NCBI GenBank assembly: GCA_905233375.1
Contig: CAJOEJ010000006.1
Coordinates: 21,602 to 85,601 of the forward strand
Length of the DNA stretch: 64,000 nucleotides
Origin: Paludibacteraceae bacterium
GTDB taxonomy: Bacteria; Bacteroidota; Bacteroidia; Bacteroidales; Paludibacteraceae
Direction: 5' to 3'
The notes beneath the pieces are model-generated. The model searched no databases. It was not told the DNA's origin and saw only the letters and a program-made list of their open reading frames with translations. The position numbers and the translations under genes are program-made. Numbering within the stretch: position 1 is the first letter of the stretch; each line of letters opens with the position of its first letter. Positions 41,901 through 49,908 of this stretch are shown in pieces.

Positions 41901-43520
41901 CTTCAACATCTTGAGTGCCAGCGCGTTCGGCGTGCGTAGCTCTTCGTTACCGTCCGTGGAGAACTCACCGACCTGATACACTTTGCCGTTGTAGGTGTAT
42001 TCGTACGCAACCGCTAATACCTCGTCCTGGTTCAACGCCGATTTGAGGGAGATGTAACCCAGGGCGCTATTGAGCGTATATTCGCTGCTGGTGAGCAAGC
42101 GGGCGGATTCCACTTTCTCAAAGTCCCTTCCGCCTTCCATGCCGTTGAGCCCTTCGAGCACGGTGCTCGTCTGCTGCAGGTCTCGGAACGAGGTGGAGCG
42201 TATCGTGGAGTACAGGTCGTTGGCGCTGTTGTCCGGTGCCAGATCGGGCGCACTGGTCCATGATTCGTTCTGCAGGTGGGCGGTGTTCTCTCCCAAGTCG
42301 GCGAACGCCACAATGTTACGCGCCTGATCGTAGTTGCCGCGTTTGTTCGTGATCCATACCTCAATCTTGCTGATCGTAGCACCGCTCGCTACGTACGGTA
42401 CCGACTCCATTGCTTTCTCGTAGTGGTCACGGAAGAAATGTCCGAGGAAGAAATGGCGGTTCTCGTCGTAATTGTCTCCGCTGATGTCGAAGCGTGTCAT
42501 CTGTGCGCCGCCCTGGCTGCTGACGGTCTGCGCTTGGCTGTTCTGCTGGCTGATGAGCGCCTGGATCTTGAACTTGCCGAATTTCAGATTCGTCTTGATA
42601 CCGAACAGCGCCTTGCTGCCACGGATGAGCGAGCTCGGCAGATCCATGGTCACGTTACCTGCCTCGATGGATTGTATTATATCGTCCTCCTCGCCTTTGT
42701 AGTTCAGTTTGAGGTTCTGCTGGTCAAACGAGAACGAGGCTTCGGTGTTATAGGACAGGTTGAAATTGAGTTTCGTACCGACCTTGCCCTGGATGCTGGC
42801 TTGTATCTTCTCGTCAAAATCGAAGATGTTGTTGTTGCGCGCGCGTAACGTAAGCGACGGGTTCGCGATATATTGGTGCTTGAATCCGAACAGCAGCTCC
42901 GCGCTACCTTGCATCTTGAGTTGCACACCGCCGGGACCGAAGACTTTGTCCGCAGGACCGATGTTGAACTTCATGTCGGTGATGTCGAACTTGCGCTCGT
43001 TGTTATGCTCTACTTCGCTGATTTTCTGTTGCCAGTACTTATGCATCAACTGCCGCTCGGAATAGTGGTTATACTCCTCCTGGGTGAGCATGTAGGGCGT
43101 GGAGACATCCGTGTCGCCTATGCGCGTGCGGATAATATAGATACCGTTGTCAGGCTGGTATTCGACGGTGGTGGTCACGTTGTCCGGATCGTTGAGGTCC
43201 AGGGAAGAGTAGGGCTGGGTCAGTTCGCCGAAGTTCTGTACACCCAGCTGTTTCACTTGGGTCGGTGCCCAGATGGCGCTGTCCGTCTCGGTGACATAGT
43301 CCGCTGCTTCTTCGGGAGCCGGGGTGTCTGTCTTCTCCTTTTCTTTTTCCTTTTTGCCTTTGTCCTGTTGTTCCTTCGCCGCCTTTTCCGCCTCTTTGCG
43401 TGCCTTCTCCTCGGCAACGAGCTCCTTGAGCGTCTTGGGCTTGTTCTGCGCATGAACGCTTACCGCCGTTACGGGCAGTAAGCAAAGGATCAGTAATATG
43501 TAGAGAAATCTGTTCTTCAA
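35961..43520 (-). CDS. sprA: SprA (Sov) outer-membrane translocon of type IX secretion
   Basis: 2519 residues with a signal peptide (MKNRFLYILLILCLLPVTAVSVHAQ). A Lys/Glu-rich linker (about 30-65) precedes the large body. Size, the SprA_N-type repeats (for example YNTEASFSFDQQNLKLNYKGEEDDIIQ) and the aromatic-ended beta-strand C-terminus match SprA/Sov, the 36-strand barrel that exports type IX substrates. It follows ruvA by 27 bp, a neighbour order known in other Bacteroidota. Likely substrates within the window are the M6 protease and the DUF4832-type protein. Confidence 0.94.
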   Translation of the reverse strand: MKNRFLYILLILCLLPVTAVSVHAQNKPKTLKELVAEEKARKEAEKAAKEQQDKGKKEKEKEKTDTPAPEEAADYVTETDSAIWAPTQVKQLGVQNFGELTQPYSSLDLNDPDNVTTTVEYQPDNGIYIIRTRIGDTDVSTPYMLTQEEYNHYSERQLMHKYWQQKISEVEHNNERKFDITDMKFNIGPADKVFGPGGVQLKMQGSAELLFGFKHQYIANPSLTLRARNNNIFDFDEKIQASIQGKVGTKLNFNLSYNTEASFSFDQQNLKLNYKGEEDDIIQSIEAGNVTMDLPSSLIRGSKALFGIKTNLKFGKFKIQALISQQNSQAQTVSSQGGAQMTRFDISGDNYDENRHFFLGHFFRDHYEKAMESVPYVASGATISKIEVWITNKRGNYDQARNIVAFADLGENTAHLQNESWTSAPDLAPDNSANDLYSTIRSTSFRDLQQTSTVLEGLNGMEGGRDFEKVESARLLTSSEYTLNSALGYISLKSALNQDEVLAVAYEYTYNGKVYQVGEFSTDGNEELRTPNALALKMLKSSANAPMRKERGTWDLMMKNIYALGATSLNQDKFELYITYRNDSVGTDVQYLNEGSISGKQLLRVMNLDRLDQKHNASPDGRFDFIEGMTVYSSGGKIIFPVLEPFGSHLAAMLGNDPKLTAKYCFPELYDSTLVIAQEISEKNKFHLTGKYKGTNSSEIRLGAMNVPRGSVTVTAGGATLIENVDYTVDYTMGTVTILNTSILESGTNVDVRLENQSTFSMQRKSLFGAHLEYEFTKDLVLGGTIMHLRERPLTTKVNTGSEPLANTIWGVNGSWKTEMQWLTNAIDKIPWITATAPSTFQINAEFAHLIPGHTRDVGAVGTAYIDDFEATTTNIDIHYPSYWFLASTPTVFDESKDINQITYNKNRAQLAWFTVDPIFGYPQTNTPAHIKNDLVALSDHRTRIVYQDEIYPNRQEASNVDTKLAILNLAFYPDERGQYNINASEIGTDGKLLTPNKRWGGIMRRLDNTDFEKANIEYIQFWLMDPALTNPDGYNGELYINLGDISEDILRDGKKAFEHGMPVSPSDAGRVDSTIWGYVPKTTSTVVAFSNETGSRAMQDVGLNGLNSEQEKNWPAYKQYLTDLQSRVSADVWNRWADERFSPRNDPAGDNFHYYRGSDFDEEQVSILDRYKHFNGTEGNSPAAEQQTESYGTASTLTPDVEDINLDNTLNEYEKYYQYKVLLRPDMMEVGRQHITEKKVSRVQLRNGESQDVTWYQFKIPLKGDSASVQRIGSIRNWKSIRFVRMYLTGCEKETHLRFATMDLVRGEWRQYTRDLAPVGTAVNTSASIDVQTVNIEENSTRTPVNYVLPPGVSRQTDPGQAQLIAQNEQAMVLRVMNLSPHDARAMYKNTGYDMRQYKNLQMFVHAEQLSAIDPELKDGDLSCFIRLGTDLRNNYYEYEIPLHLTDAGIYNNNSAADREKVWPTENMFDFPLRVLTDAKLARNRAKRAGNSGVGNTIPYVIYDDASDKPQNKITVLGNPTLEEVSTIMIGVRNNGQHDASGEIWVNELRLSQFNEQGGIAAMANAALAISDIAQVNVAGRLETAGYGSIESNVLDRNMENFYQLSVSAALEAGRLFPEQAKIQMPLYVSYSNETTSPNYDPLDTDVKLSETLSAYDSKEQKDSIKQMSNTVREATSFSVSNFKVNIHSKKKDMFYDPANFSISASYNKQSEHSPEMETNYSTDARGSFQYAYSFNPKPWEPFAKLEKVQKVKLLKEANIYYLPQSWSFSTNMHRTFSHMKMRDLAGSSADAMDLTFSKDFTWDRNVDIKFDLTKNMKFSFQSGMNAIIDEGKYTPEILKGQYFDADFNHDHYEAWRDTIQRSLAKFGSPYTYQQVFTASWNVPLNRIPGLDAITANGSYNANYNWTRTASTTSGVDRGNTVSSVQTWQVDGGINFETWYGKSKYWKNMTQRYTGRNARKNFKPKNYTQTVSLKKGEAVEITHRLNSEVLTVVVADSTGKSIPVQFKPSGNTKVTLTPKTDCANATVTVTTRDPNERTPKQIAGDMFAYVGTMFRKLQVTYRETNSMTIPGFLPEAGFMGQRKVNGAYAPGYDFAFGFIPNNMLERAQQNGWLSGDTSIVQPAARAHTSDLDIKLTLEPLPGLKIQLNGKRYMAQSSSIIYSYDQMQENITGSFNITQVAIGTMFSRIGAQEENFSNSAYDAFLANRETLVGRVQDQYTGITLPSSGFMANIPAGTKYDPNKHGRVNNNSADVLVPAFLSAYTGQDANKVSLTPFVSILRMLPNWSVTYDGLGKLPWMRDHFKSVTLTHAYTCKYAIGAFSSYSTWIGADGNNKQVGFVRDVTNDAPTPSSAYDISSVTLTEAFSPLIGLNMTMKNSLSVKAEFRKQRNLALNITSVQLTEGHTNEFVIGGGYTIKNLNFITKNKDGAQKKVSNDLKLQVDVSYKDVKMLLRKVEEGITQASSGNKVLAIKISADYVLSQKINLQLFYDHQGTTPLISSSYPVKADNVGINIKLMLTR

Positions 43521-43547
43521 TGTACGTTATTCCGTTATTCCGTTTTT

Positions 43548-44153
43548 TTACAGCATAGTAAGCGCTTTGCGTATAACCGCTTCCACGGACAGAGACGGGT
43601 CGGCTTTGAGGATCTTGTCCACGGCTTTGCCGCTGGCGGAGGTAGCAAATCCTAACATAGTCAGTGCACTGACGGCTTCCGCTTTGACGCCGTTGTCCAC
43701 TTCGATGTCCGCTAACGGCAGTTCGGTCGGGTCTCCGCCCAGATCCAGCTTGAGGGCTTTGTCCTTGAGGTCCACGATAATACGCTGCGCCGTCTTGGGA
43801 CCGAGACCTTTCACTTTCGCCATTCCCTTCGAGTTGCCGGTAGCTATCAGCATGCGTAACTCTTCGGCGGTGAACGCACTGAGAATCATCCGGGCGGTAG
43901 CTGCGCCGACGCCGCTCACCGTCATGAGCAGTTCGAACAACTGTCTCTCCGGGCGCGCTACAAAGCCGTATAACTCGTGCGCATCCTCGCGGATGATTTC
44001 CGTGGTGAAGAGTTTGGTCTCTTTGTCCTCCTGACCGATCAGAGCCGAATAGGTAGGCAGCGTGATAGCAAGGCAGTAGCCCACGCCCGCGGCTTCCACC
44101 ACGGCTTCGGTCGGAGTCAGCTCCGTCAATATTCCTTTAATATATTCGATCAT
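43548..44153 (-). CDS. ruvA: Holliday junction DNA helicase subunit RuvA
   Basis: 201 residues from MIEYIKGILTELTPTEAVVE, the usual length. The OB-fold N-terminus is followed by helix-hairpin-helix segments (LMTVSGVGAATARMIL and KVKGLGPKTAQRIIVDLK) and the C-terminal domain that contacts RuvB (ALTMLGFATSASGKAVDKIL). It binds four-way DNA junctions. An ATG at 44177 would add eight residues overlapping the upstream gene and is less likely. Confidence 0.94.
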   Translation of the reverse strand: MIEYIKGILTELTPTEAVVEAAGVGYCLAITLPTYSALIGQEDKETKLFTTEIIREDAHELYGFVARPERQLFELLMTVSGVGAATARMILSAFTAEELRMLIATGNSKGMAKVKGLGPKTAQRIIVDLKDKALKLDLGGDPTELPLADIEVDNGVKAEAVSALTMLGFATSASGKAVDKILKADPSLSVEAVIRKALTML

Positions 44154-44167
44154 ATAGTCTTTTCCGT

Positions 44168-45667
44168 TTATTGCCATCCGAGGATGGTGTATGTGCTCTC
44201 TCCGCGGAGGATGAGCAGTTGTCCGTCACGCAGTATCTTTCGCGGAGTATCCGGTGCTGTGACGTACGGAACGGCTTGTTCGCCGGACGGAACGGTCATT
44301 TCCGCGCCGAGGTCGTTCATACCGGTCGTCCCGTCCCAGCAGTTCGTGTTCGCCAGCCGGATCGCAAAACGCGGGTTATCCGCTATGGAGGCGTACGCGT
44401 CCGGCAGGTGGAGATAGAGATGATACGTACCGGGCACTATGTCGGACGGCAACGTAAGCGTCTCGTTAATAGTCGTTTCTGCGTTGTTGGGCAACCATCT
44501 CCTCGGGTCGCTTTGCAGCGCGAGGCGGAAGGTGTCCGTTGCCGAACAAAGGACGATATACGCCGTGCGGGCGTTGTACAACGGCGCAAAGCCGGTATTG
44601 CGAACCGTCATCGACACGGGCATTGCGCCTCCTGCCGGTACAGCATCGGGATAGGTTCCGTTCACCAACTGGAAACGGTATCCCATTAGTCTGTTCAGTT
44701 GTTCAAAGATGCCGCTGGAGCGCCACAGGTTCGTCACCTCTTCGGCGTACTCCGCGCCGCAAAACGACCAGTGATACGTGCGCATCTCGCTCTCCGCATT
44801 GGCATAGACGCTCTGCGCCAGCGAACTATTCTCCACGTTCGTCTCTCCCCCGTTGGGGACGTACAGCGTTTCAGCGGCGATGTATTGGCGCAATACGGGG
44901 TCGTCATCCGGTCCGTCGCCGTCACGACCGTACGTGCCGTCGTTGCCGTAGTCGTTCAGAAACGCATCGTTGTGATGCCCGATACGCGCACGCGGCGAAC
45001 CGCTGAACGCCGAATCGGACGTAAGCGCTTGTTCGTCTCCGAGGTACTGCATTTTGATGAGCGGATAGCGTACCAGCAAAAACCGGTCGGCAGGACAGGC
45101 GTCTAACAAACTGACTAATACGGCGCGCCGGTTGGCGTTGAGTTGTTGCGACTCGTTGCCGAAGTTGGCGCTGTAATACCACTCGCCCCATTCCCCTACA
45201 AAACCCGCTTCCAGCGCGTAGATGACATCGGCGTTACTGCTCAGATGGGGCTTGAGTTGGGCTATATGCGCTACCACCCGCTCTTTGGTCGCATCTCTCT
45301 TGTCGCTCTCCGAGTAGGCGAAGCGCAGCACACATTTGTATCCTTTGTTGCGCAGCACCTGCATGTCGTCGTCAAATCCCTGCAGCATCCGGGTGCTCAG
45401 CGCTTTGGTCTTGTAGTTGTACAGGTTGTATAACAATACCACCAGACGCTGCGTCTCGCGGTCTCCCGCTCTGTCGAAATAGTCTTCATTGCCGACCAGC
45501 AGATGATTCTTGCTGTCCGACACCTTGCCGCTTATCTCGTCCGTGAACCCGCGTTCGGGATTAGGGAAAACGGTCGTGTCGTCCACCGTATAGGTGACAA
45601 CACCCGCCTTAACCGACAGGGTAAGGGCACAGAGACAAAGACAACAGAGCCAGTGGGAAACCGTCAT
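44168..45667 (-). CDS. Secreted DUF4874/DUF4832-type protein, probable type IX cargo
   Basis: 499 residues with a signal peptide (about 1-21). The N-terminal TIM-barrel-like part (FPNPERGFTDEISG ... CVLRFAYSES ... ALEAGFVGEWGEWYY) is the DUF4874 pattern, followed by a DUF4832 beta domain. The last 25 residues (RKILRDGQLLILRGESTYTILG) resemble the short C-terminal signal of type IX secretion cargo. It is probably a surface glycosidase-like protein; activity is not established for the family. Just downstream lie ruvA and sprA, the translocon gene. Confidence 0.8.
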   Translation of the reverse strand: MTVSHWLCCLCLCALTLSVKAGVVTYTVDDTTVFPNPERGFTDEISGKVSDSKNHLLVGNEDYFDRAGDRETQRLVVLLYNLYNYKTKALSTRMLQGFDDDMQVLRNKGYKCVLRFAYSESDKRDATKERVVAHIAQLKPHLSSNADVIYALEAGFVGEWGEWYYSANFGNESQQLNANRRAVLVSLLDACPADRFLLVRYPLIKMQYLGDEQALTSDSAFSGSPRARIGHHNDAFLNDYGNDGTYGRDGDGPDDDPVLRQYIAAETLYVPNGGETNVENSSLAQSVYANAESEMRTYHWSFCGAEYAEEVTNLWRSSGIFEQLNRLMGYRFQLVNGTYPDAVPAGGAMPVSMTVRNTGFAPLYNARTAYIVLCSATDTFRLALQSDPRRWLPNNAETTINETLTLPSDIVPGTYHLYLHLPDAYASIADNPRFAIRLANTNCWDGTTGMNDLGAEMTVPSGEQAVPYVTAPDTPRKILRDGQLLILRGESTYTILGWQ

Positions 45668-45670
45668 ATC

Positions 45671-48469
45671 TTAGCGATATAAAATCTTAATCCACGGACT
45701 CTTGCGGTTCATCGCGCTGGCGGGCATGTACTTGACCAGATAAACCGCCCCTACGCGGAACGCATCATCGTCCATCAGTATCTCGTTATGATTTGCGCTG
45801 ACCGGAATACTCTTCACCAGTTCACCCTCCGGGCTGTAAATGTTTAGACAGCCGTCCTGCAAGGACTCCGGCAGGTAAATGACATGCTTGCCGGGGTTGT
45901 AACTGATAGAGTCGTACGCGAACGTGAGGTGCTTCGAACCTACCGGCTCACCTTCCCGTGTCTGGATGGTGAACGCCTCGCTGAGCGCACTCAGGTGCTC
46001 CTCGCATCCTTTGTTCTCCGAGCATTGTAACTGGATATAGTACATCGTGTTAGGCGTCAGGTCGTGCGCGTAGAATTCGATGGCCGAATCCGATTGAGCG
46101 ATGGTCTGTTCACGTCCCTTGAGGGTATAGATGGTCTTTTTGTCAAACGTGGTGGTGAACGCATCGAGACACACACCCTCACCGCCGATGGAGGTGTAGT
46201 CCAGACGGAAACGGCGGTATCCTTGCTCCTCGGTGAAAGTACGGCTGTAAATCAGATCCTTGGTACTACGGTATATCTGGATGGTGTCAATGGTATCAAT
46301 GCCCAGCTCGCTGAATCCGATCAGGTGGAAGAAACCGACTTCGCTGTCCGATGTGGCAGGTGCATTGAGCCACATCTCCAGCTGGATGACCGGCAACGGA
46401 TAGATAGGCGATATCAGCCACTCGTTGTTCTCTTTGAACCACATCGACACCGCTCCGTCCTGTTTGGCTTTGGTGGTTGTGCGGTAGAAACTCGTAGCCC
46501 AGCCGCTCTCCATTACCGTACTCTCGTCGTCAAATCCCTCAAAACTCTCCATGGTCGATTCTTGTCCCTCTTCCAGGTGATAAAGCGTGACGTAGTACTC
46601 CTCGGCATCCTCCACCGGATCCCATTGTACCTTGAACGTGGTAGGTGTCTGCTCGTGCAGTTTGCTGATGTACGGCGGTTCGATCAGCACGGGACGCGGG
46701 CTGGTGCCGTACAATACGTAGTTGCTGGTCGTTTTGTCCTGCTTGACCGTCAGGTTGGCGCGCTTGGTGTCGCATATCTGGCGGTTCGGCGCATAGTGAA
46801 CGTACAGTTTGATATCCATGGTCGAGTCCGCCTGAACGGGCACGGTAGCAGAGGTCAGCCAGTTGGTGCTGTCCAGCGAGAACTCGAATCCGGCTCCCGG
46901 TACAGACAGACTCACTTCCTGATTCGGATCCAGATGAGCGCCGATGATCTTCAACTCGTACGTCGGAGTGACGACGGTACGAGGCGAGGATACATAACTG
47001 CTGGTCATTACCGGCAGTTCGGAAGGAACGAACATGAACTTGTCGTCTCCGTTGGACTTGAATGTGAACGAAATCGTTTTGCCTTCCATCAGGATGTCGA
47101 ATATAGGCTGCTCGACGATCTCGCCGCTGTGAAGCACGGGGGTGAAGGAGGTAATGTTCTTCGAACCCGGGTACAGGTCGCTCGCACTCGAGAATCCTTT
47201 CTGTCCTCCCGCTTCCTCCAGGTCATAGCGCATAGGGGTGCCGTTGTTCGGCGTGTTGTTGTTCCATGCAGCAGCGTTGTATGCCACATGCCAGATGAAC
47301 ATTCCGACACCAGGAAGAGCGGAAGTAGGGCTGTCCCATCCTACACGCTGGCGGTTCTCCAACAGCCAGTATTCGTTCGGCGAAGCGCTCTCCCAGCTGA
47401 GGTTATGCGCCGTCTTGGCAATCAGGTACATCTGCTTAGAACCATTCTCAATGGGTTCCAACGTATATTGCCCTGCATCCTGTAACTGGACAGGTGTCAC
47501 CCAGCCCAACTGGAAACGCTCTCCGGCAGTGTAGGACGGCGGAGTCTTGCCGTTACCGTTGTAGCTGCCCGAGCACATGATGTCCCATGTACCCAAGGTG
47601 TATTGCTCCGCATCCTTGTCCGTATCGTAGTAGTCGGGCAAACCCAATACGTGTCCGAACTCATGACAGAACGTACCGATACCGCACATGCTGTTTCCTG
47701 CAAATCCGCGTAATTCGGACGTACAGGCATAGTCATATATCAGCTTGCCGCTGACGCGGTCGCCCGTATTCACAATGCTGCGGTGCGGCCAGATGGTACT
47801 CGAACTGGCTCCCTCCGCCTCGTTATGACCGGCATAGTAAATGAATACATTATCCACACGGCCGTCGTTATTGGTGTCATATTGGGCGAAATCAATTCCC
47901 AGATCGTCATGAACCAGATTGCATGCCTCCACCACCATCTGGGCGGTGTGCTCGTCGTAATACGCATATCCTTTGCTCAGTGTCACGGGACCGTAGCAAT
48001 CAAAGTACGGGGAGAAGATACTGTCGGAGCATGCCGTGAAATAGTCGCGTGCCGAACCGACACCGCCATTAGCGCTGTACCCCGACTCATTGAGCATGGC
48101 GTCGAAGTCGTCCCGCTTGTATTGGAACTTGAGATCCGAGAAATTGACCAGAATAACGACGCTGTGCGGCGAACCGGTCAAAGGGAACGTAGCCGCAAAC
48201 TGGCGCTGATGAGCTATGCGGCGGGCTTTACGTGCCGTCTCGCTTTGCGTTGCCACCGATGCATCATCCACCCACATGCCTTGCCCGTTCAGGCGAACCG
48301 GCGTACCGTTTTCGCGGGTGTAATAACTGTGAAACTCGTCGCCCACCAGCTTCAGCTGAATGGTACTTCCGTCTCCTTGCGTCATCGTAATGGGCTCCGG
48401 GGTCGCCACTACGGCATATGCGGCTATACTCAGCACGCACGCACTCAAAAACAATAGTATCTTTTTCAT
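45671..48469 (-). CDS. M6-family secreted metalloprotease with type IX-style tail
   Basis: 932 residues from MKKILLFLSACVLSIAAYAV, with a signal peptide. The zinc motif HEFGHVLGLPDYYD (HExxH at 269-273) and the preceding EVDHNEAEG-like region (YYAGHNEAEGASSSTIWPH) define the M6/immune inhibitor A family. Fibronectin- or jelly-roll-like beta domains follow. The end (LNIYSPEGELVKSIPV ... YLVKY...WIKILYR) fits a type IX C-terminal domain. It probably digests external protein to feed the SusC/SusD importer encoded upstream. Its own promoter lies at 48497-48528. Confidence 0.88.
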   Translation of the reverse strand: MKKILLFLSACVLSIAAYAVVATPEPITMTQGDGSTIQLKLVGDEFHSYYTRENGTPVRLNGQGMWVDDASVATQSETARKARRIAHQRQFAATFPLTGSPHSVVILVNFSDLKFQYKRDDFDAMLNESGYSANGGVGSARDYFTACSDSIFSPYFDCYGPVTLSKGYAYYDEHTAQMVVEACNLVHDDLGIDFAQYDTNNDGRVDNVFIYYAGHNEAEGASSSTIWPHRSIVNTGDRVSGKLIYDYACTSELRGFAGNSMCGIGTFCHEFGHVLGLPDYYDTDKDAEQYTLGTWDIMCSGSYNGNGKTPPSYTAGERFQLGWVTPVQLQDAGQYTLEPIENGSKQMYLIAKTAHNLSWESASPNEYWLLENRQRVGWDSPTSALPGVGMFIWHVAYNAAAWNNNTPNNGTPMRYDLEEAGGQKGFSSASDLYPGSKNITSFTPVLHSGEIVEQPIFDILMEGKTISFTFKSNGDDKFMFVPSELPVMTSSYVSSPRTVVTPTYELKIIGAHLDPNQEVSLSVPGAGFEFSLDSTNWLTSATVPVQADSTMDIKLYVHYAPNRQICDTKRANLTVKQDKTTSNYVLYGTSPRPVLIEPPYISKLHEQTPTTFKVQWDPVEDAEEYYVTLYHLEEGQESTMESFEGFDDESTVMESGWATSFYRTTTKAKQDGAVSMWFKENNEWLISPIYPLPVIQLEMWLNAPATSDSEVGFFHLIGFSELGIDTIDTIQIYRSTKDLIYSRTFTEEQGYRRFRLDYTSIGGEGVCLDAFTTTFDKKTIYTLKGREQTIAQSDSAIEFYAHDLTPNTMYYIQLQCSENKGCEEHLSALSEAFTIQTREGEPVGSKHLTFAYDSISYNPGKHVIYLPESLQDGCLNIYSPEGELVKSIPVSANHNEILMDDDAFRVGAVYLVKYMPASAMNRKSPWIKILYR

Positions 48470-48496
48470 TTGCGTATAATTTACCAAATTAGCGTG

Positions 48497-48528
48497 CAAA
48501 GTTACACTTTTTTTTTGGATTATGCAAA
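48497..48528 (-). promoter_or_regulatory. Bacteroidota-type promoter for the M6 protease
   Basis: Minus-strand TTTG and TAACTTTG separated by 20 nt. Confidence 0.75.
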
Positions 48529-48604
48529 TTTATGGGCATATTTTTTTGTTTTATGTGTCTTTTTGAAAGGATATTGACAGGATATAGACGGTATATAACA
48601 AATC

Positions 48605-48626
48605 AGGCGACCCGAAGGCCGCCTGA
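48605..48626 (-). terminator. Terminator hairpin of the SusC-SusD-lipoprotein unit
   Basis: CAGGCG and CGCCTG arms with inner GG/CC pairs, about 20 nt past the stop at 48647. The T run after it is weak. Confidence 0.6.
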
Positions 48627-48646
48627 AAAAGCAATCAGCAATGCAC

Positions 48647-49828
48647 TTATTTTGCAATGCGGTTGGTTGCGTCGTAACGAACCGGTTTGCCCAAGTTGAT
48701 CTTTCCGAAGTTGGGGGTTCTGCGGGAAACAGAGCGTTTCGGAGCATTCTGTCCGCCTTCTTCCTCTTCTTCCTCTTCGTCATCGAGGAACTCACCCAGC
48801 AACTCGCCGTCCTGGTAACGAACCATTGCAGACGGAGTCAACTCGTACGGATAAACAAGCAGGTTGGAATAGGAAGTGGCATTCTCCCAATCGGCAGCCA
48901 GACCCCACCAGCCGCTTACGATCCACTGGATGGTCAGGTCGTAGTCATATCCGCCGCCCGATACCGGTCTGGAGAAACCTTCTTTTACAAGACCGGAACG
49001 GATGTACGAATAATTTACACTACCTTCCTCAAATTCAGCATTTGCGATGTATGCGCCACGGGTTCCTTTCTCCAGGAAGGTAGCCCAATCCACGCTTGCA
49101 CTCTGGTCACCTGCATCCACTTTCTCCAGATAATCCTGATAGATCGGACCAACGATGTCCGGATACAACTCACCGGACAAAGTGGTGAACGGAGTGTTCT
49201 TCCACTCTTCTTCGGTATCCACGACAGTGAATTCGTACAGGTCACCCCACAGCGAAGCTTTCTTTTCTTCGCTTCCTTCAATCGGGAAGAATACCGATAC
49301 GTTCGCAAAGAGGCAGAGACCTTCACCTGCGCTGAAATCCTCGTTGTAGTCATTTCCGTTCGGGCAGATGAATGTCAGCGAATACAACTGACATTTAGCA
49401 GAGTCACCTTCCTGAGAATCGTACACCGTGTAAACGGAGTCGTTGAGCGGCTCTTTCGATTTAGTGCTCGGGAAATAGTACATTCTTGCCAGATTCCAGA
49501 ACAAAACCTCGTAGTTGGCGTAGATCTTACAAGCAGATTGAAACTCACCTGCGGTAGCCGTTACGACAGCCTCACCCGGATAGTCAGCGGTGACAGTACC
49601 GTTCTGGTTAACAACTTTTACTACGTCGGTGTCCGATGACATCCATTTTACGTCCTCGGTCAATTTGGCTTCTGCCGGAGATACGATAAGACCCAAGCGT
49701 ACGGTATCACCGATGTAGAATTTCTCAATCGAGCTCGGGTTAACGGAGATGCCCGTTACCGGAACTTCGTTTGTGCAGCTGGCTAATGCTACGATAGCAA
49801 CTGCCAATACAATCAGATACTTTTTCAT
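48647..49828 (-). CDS. Surface lipoprotein with Ig-like (BIG2) domain, SusE position
   Basis: 393 residues, lipobox LASC giving Cys18. Residues 22-105 (VTGISVNPSSIEKFYIGDTVRLGLIVSP) are a bacterial Ig-like group 2 domain. The rest is beta-rich and unrecognised, ending in an acidic stretch (about 355-370, EEEEEEE) and a basic tail. Its place downstream of susD is where SusE/SusF-type ligand-binding lipoproteins are found. The ligand is unknown; the acidic run could bind cations. Confidence 0.8.
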   Translation of the reverse strand: MKKYLIVLAVAIVALASCTNEVPVTGISVNPSSIEKFYIGDTVRLGLIVSPAEAKLTEDVKWMSSDTDVVKVVNQNGTVTADYPGEAVVTATAGEFQSACKIYANYEVLFWNLARMYYFPSTKSKEPLNDSVYTVYDSQEGDSAKCQLYSLTFICPNGNDYNEDFSAGEGLCLFANVSVFFPIEGSEEKKASLWGDLYEFTVVDTEEEWKNTPFTTLSGELYPDIVGPIYQDYLEKVDAGDQSASVDWATFLEKGTRGAYIANAEFEEGSVNYSYIRSGLVKEGFSRPVSGGGYDYDLTIQWIVSGWWGLAADWENATSYSNLLVYPYELTPSAMVRYQDGELLGEFLDDEEEEEEEGGQNAPKRSVSRRTPNFGKINLGKPVRYDATNRIAK

Positions 49829-49908
49829 ACTAATCTTTTGTTAAAAAGTGTTAATGTTGTTTGTATATAAACAGACTTGTCGTCTAATTATTCGTTTGTT
49901 CACTCCAA